DNA of 64,000 nt from an uncultured Campylobacterales bacterium (GTDB lineage: Bacteria; Campylobacterota; Campylobacteria; Campylobacterales; Arcobacteraceae). The stretch is from assembly GCA_947503785.1 (NCBI GenBank), contig CANNFB010000011.1, positions 27,466 through 91,465 on the forward strand, read 5' to 3'. Under the pieces are notes generated by a model. It worked only from the letters and a program-made list of their open reading frames with translations. It did not search any database and was not told the DNA's origin. Below are positions 63,444-64,000 of this stretch, piece by piece; positions within the stretch are counted from its first letter, which is position 1; every line of letters begins with the position of its first letter. The translations under genes were made by a program, and so were the position numbers.

Positions 63444-64000
63444 ATGAAAAAGATATGCATAATAGGCCTAGGATATGTAGGTTTACCTTTAGCAGCAGCT
63501 TTCGCAAGAAAGTATGAAGTAGTAGGATTTGATATTAATGAACCAAGAGTAGAAGAATTAAACAATGACTATGATAGAACATTAGAATTAACAAGTGAAG
63601 AATTAATAGAAGTAAAAGATAATATTACTTACTCTTGTAACCTTGATGATATCAAAGATGCAAATATCTATATAGTTACAGTACCAACTCCTATAGATTC
63701 TTCAAATAGACCAGACTTAACTCCTTTAGTAAAATCATCTCAAATGATTGGACGGGTACTTAAACAAAATGATATCGTAATATATGAATCTACAGTATAC
63801 CCAGGTGTTACAGAAGAAGTATGTGTACCAGAACTAGAATCAACTTCAGGAATGACTTTTAATAAAGATTTCTTCTGTGGATACTCTCCTGAAAGAATAA
63901 ATCCAGGTGATAAAGAACATACCGTTACAAAAATACTAAAAATCACAGCAGGTTCAACACCTGAAATAGCAGATGAAGTTGATGCACTATATAAATCAAT
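63444..64000 (+). CDS. Nucleotide-sugar dehydrogenase (UDP-GlcNAc/UDP-Glc 6-dehydrogenase family), 5' part
   Basis: ATG at 63444, behind AAAAGG, opens a frame that runs off the window end. It encodes MKKICIIGLGYVGLPLAAAF, the NAD-binding GxGYVGLP motif of the UDP-glucose/GDP-mannose dehydrogenase family. VTVPTPIDSSNRPDLTPL and STVYPGVTEEVCVPELE follow, then YSPERINPGD. The last two are typical of the TviB/WbpA/WbpO subgroup, which oxidises UDP-N-acetylhexosamines. The rest of the gene is outside the window. It begins the apparent surface-polysaccharide locus. Confidence 0.85.
   Translation, partial: MKKICIIGLGYVGLPLAAAFARKYEVVGFDINEPRVEELNNDYDRTLELTSEELIEVKDNITYSCNLDDIKDANIYIVTVPTPIDSSNRPDLTPLVKSSQMIGRVLKQNDIVIYESTVYPGVTEEVCVPELESTSGMTFNKDFFCGYSPERINPGDKEHTVTKILKITAGSTPEIADEVDALYKS

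Overview
The window is AT-rich chromosomal DNA from a Campylobacterota bacterium. It most resembles the Arcobacter group. This rests on the gene order ribH tail-nusB-pyrF, frequent TTG starts, sensor kinases with the HQWRQPL phospho-acceptor motif, the Opr-type porin, and the overall gene content. I see no insertion sequence, prophage, CRISPR array, rRNA or replication origin. The assignment is inference from content, not a database match.

Layout. 1-2.6 kb: nusB, pyrF and a membrane diguanylate cyclase. 2.7-3.6 kb: eight tRNA genes, including all three CAU-anticodon types and a tandem tRNA-Gly duplicate. 3.7-4.9 kb: a short promoter/mini-ORF/terminator unit, a decayed EAL-domain remnant and an enoyl-CoA hydratase. 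4.9-11.3 kb: a receiver-PAS-coiled-coil protein, a three-gene RimK-type modification cluster, a SnoaL-like protein and a large MscS channel. 11.4-20.3 kb: two tiny lysine-rich proteins, a periplasmic MBL hydrolase, a double-SBP sensor kinase, a DsrE-like protein, unknown genes, a radical SAM protein and an EI24 membrane protein. 20.3-22.6 kb: a divergent two-component pair with a perfect palindrome between the genes.

23.0-29.4 kb: a tightly packed operon behind two Fur-box-like sites. It encodes ferritin, an imelysin lipoprotein, a di-heme oxidoreductase, a second imelysin, a sterol-desaturase-like di-iron membrane enzyme and a di-heme peroxidase lipoprotein. It looks like a periplasmic iron-acquisition or redox system with its own storage protein. 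It is one of the two most interesting items here.

29.4-47.9 kb: nitrogen assimilation. NirBD, two paralogous NasA-type nitrate reductases, a DmsB-DmsC fusion, a NirA-like siroheme reductase, a PP2C/Ser-Thr kinase fusion and NarK lie on the minus strand. A divergent NrtABC-type ABC transporter lies on the plus strand. Nitrate would be imported, reduced to nitrite and then ammonium, and finally captured by glutamate synthase (gltBD, 53.3-59.2 kb). Between NirBD and the nitrate reductases sits an orphan consensus sigma70 promoter followed directly by a CIRCE (HrcA) operator. No chaperone gene follows it. This is the other most interesting item.

47.9-53 kb: a porin, a lone ABC ATPase and a DctPQM TRAP transporter. 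59-64 kb: an IMPase/FBPase-like phosphatase, a YfhL-type ferredoxin, Ppx/GppA, an LpxL-type acyltransferase, an ELM1-family putative glycosyltransferase and the start of a nucleotide-sugar dehydrogenase. The last three suggest the edge of a surface-glycan locus.
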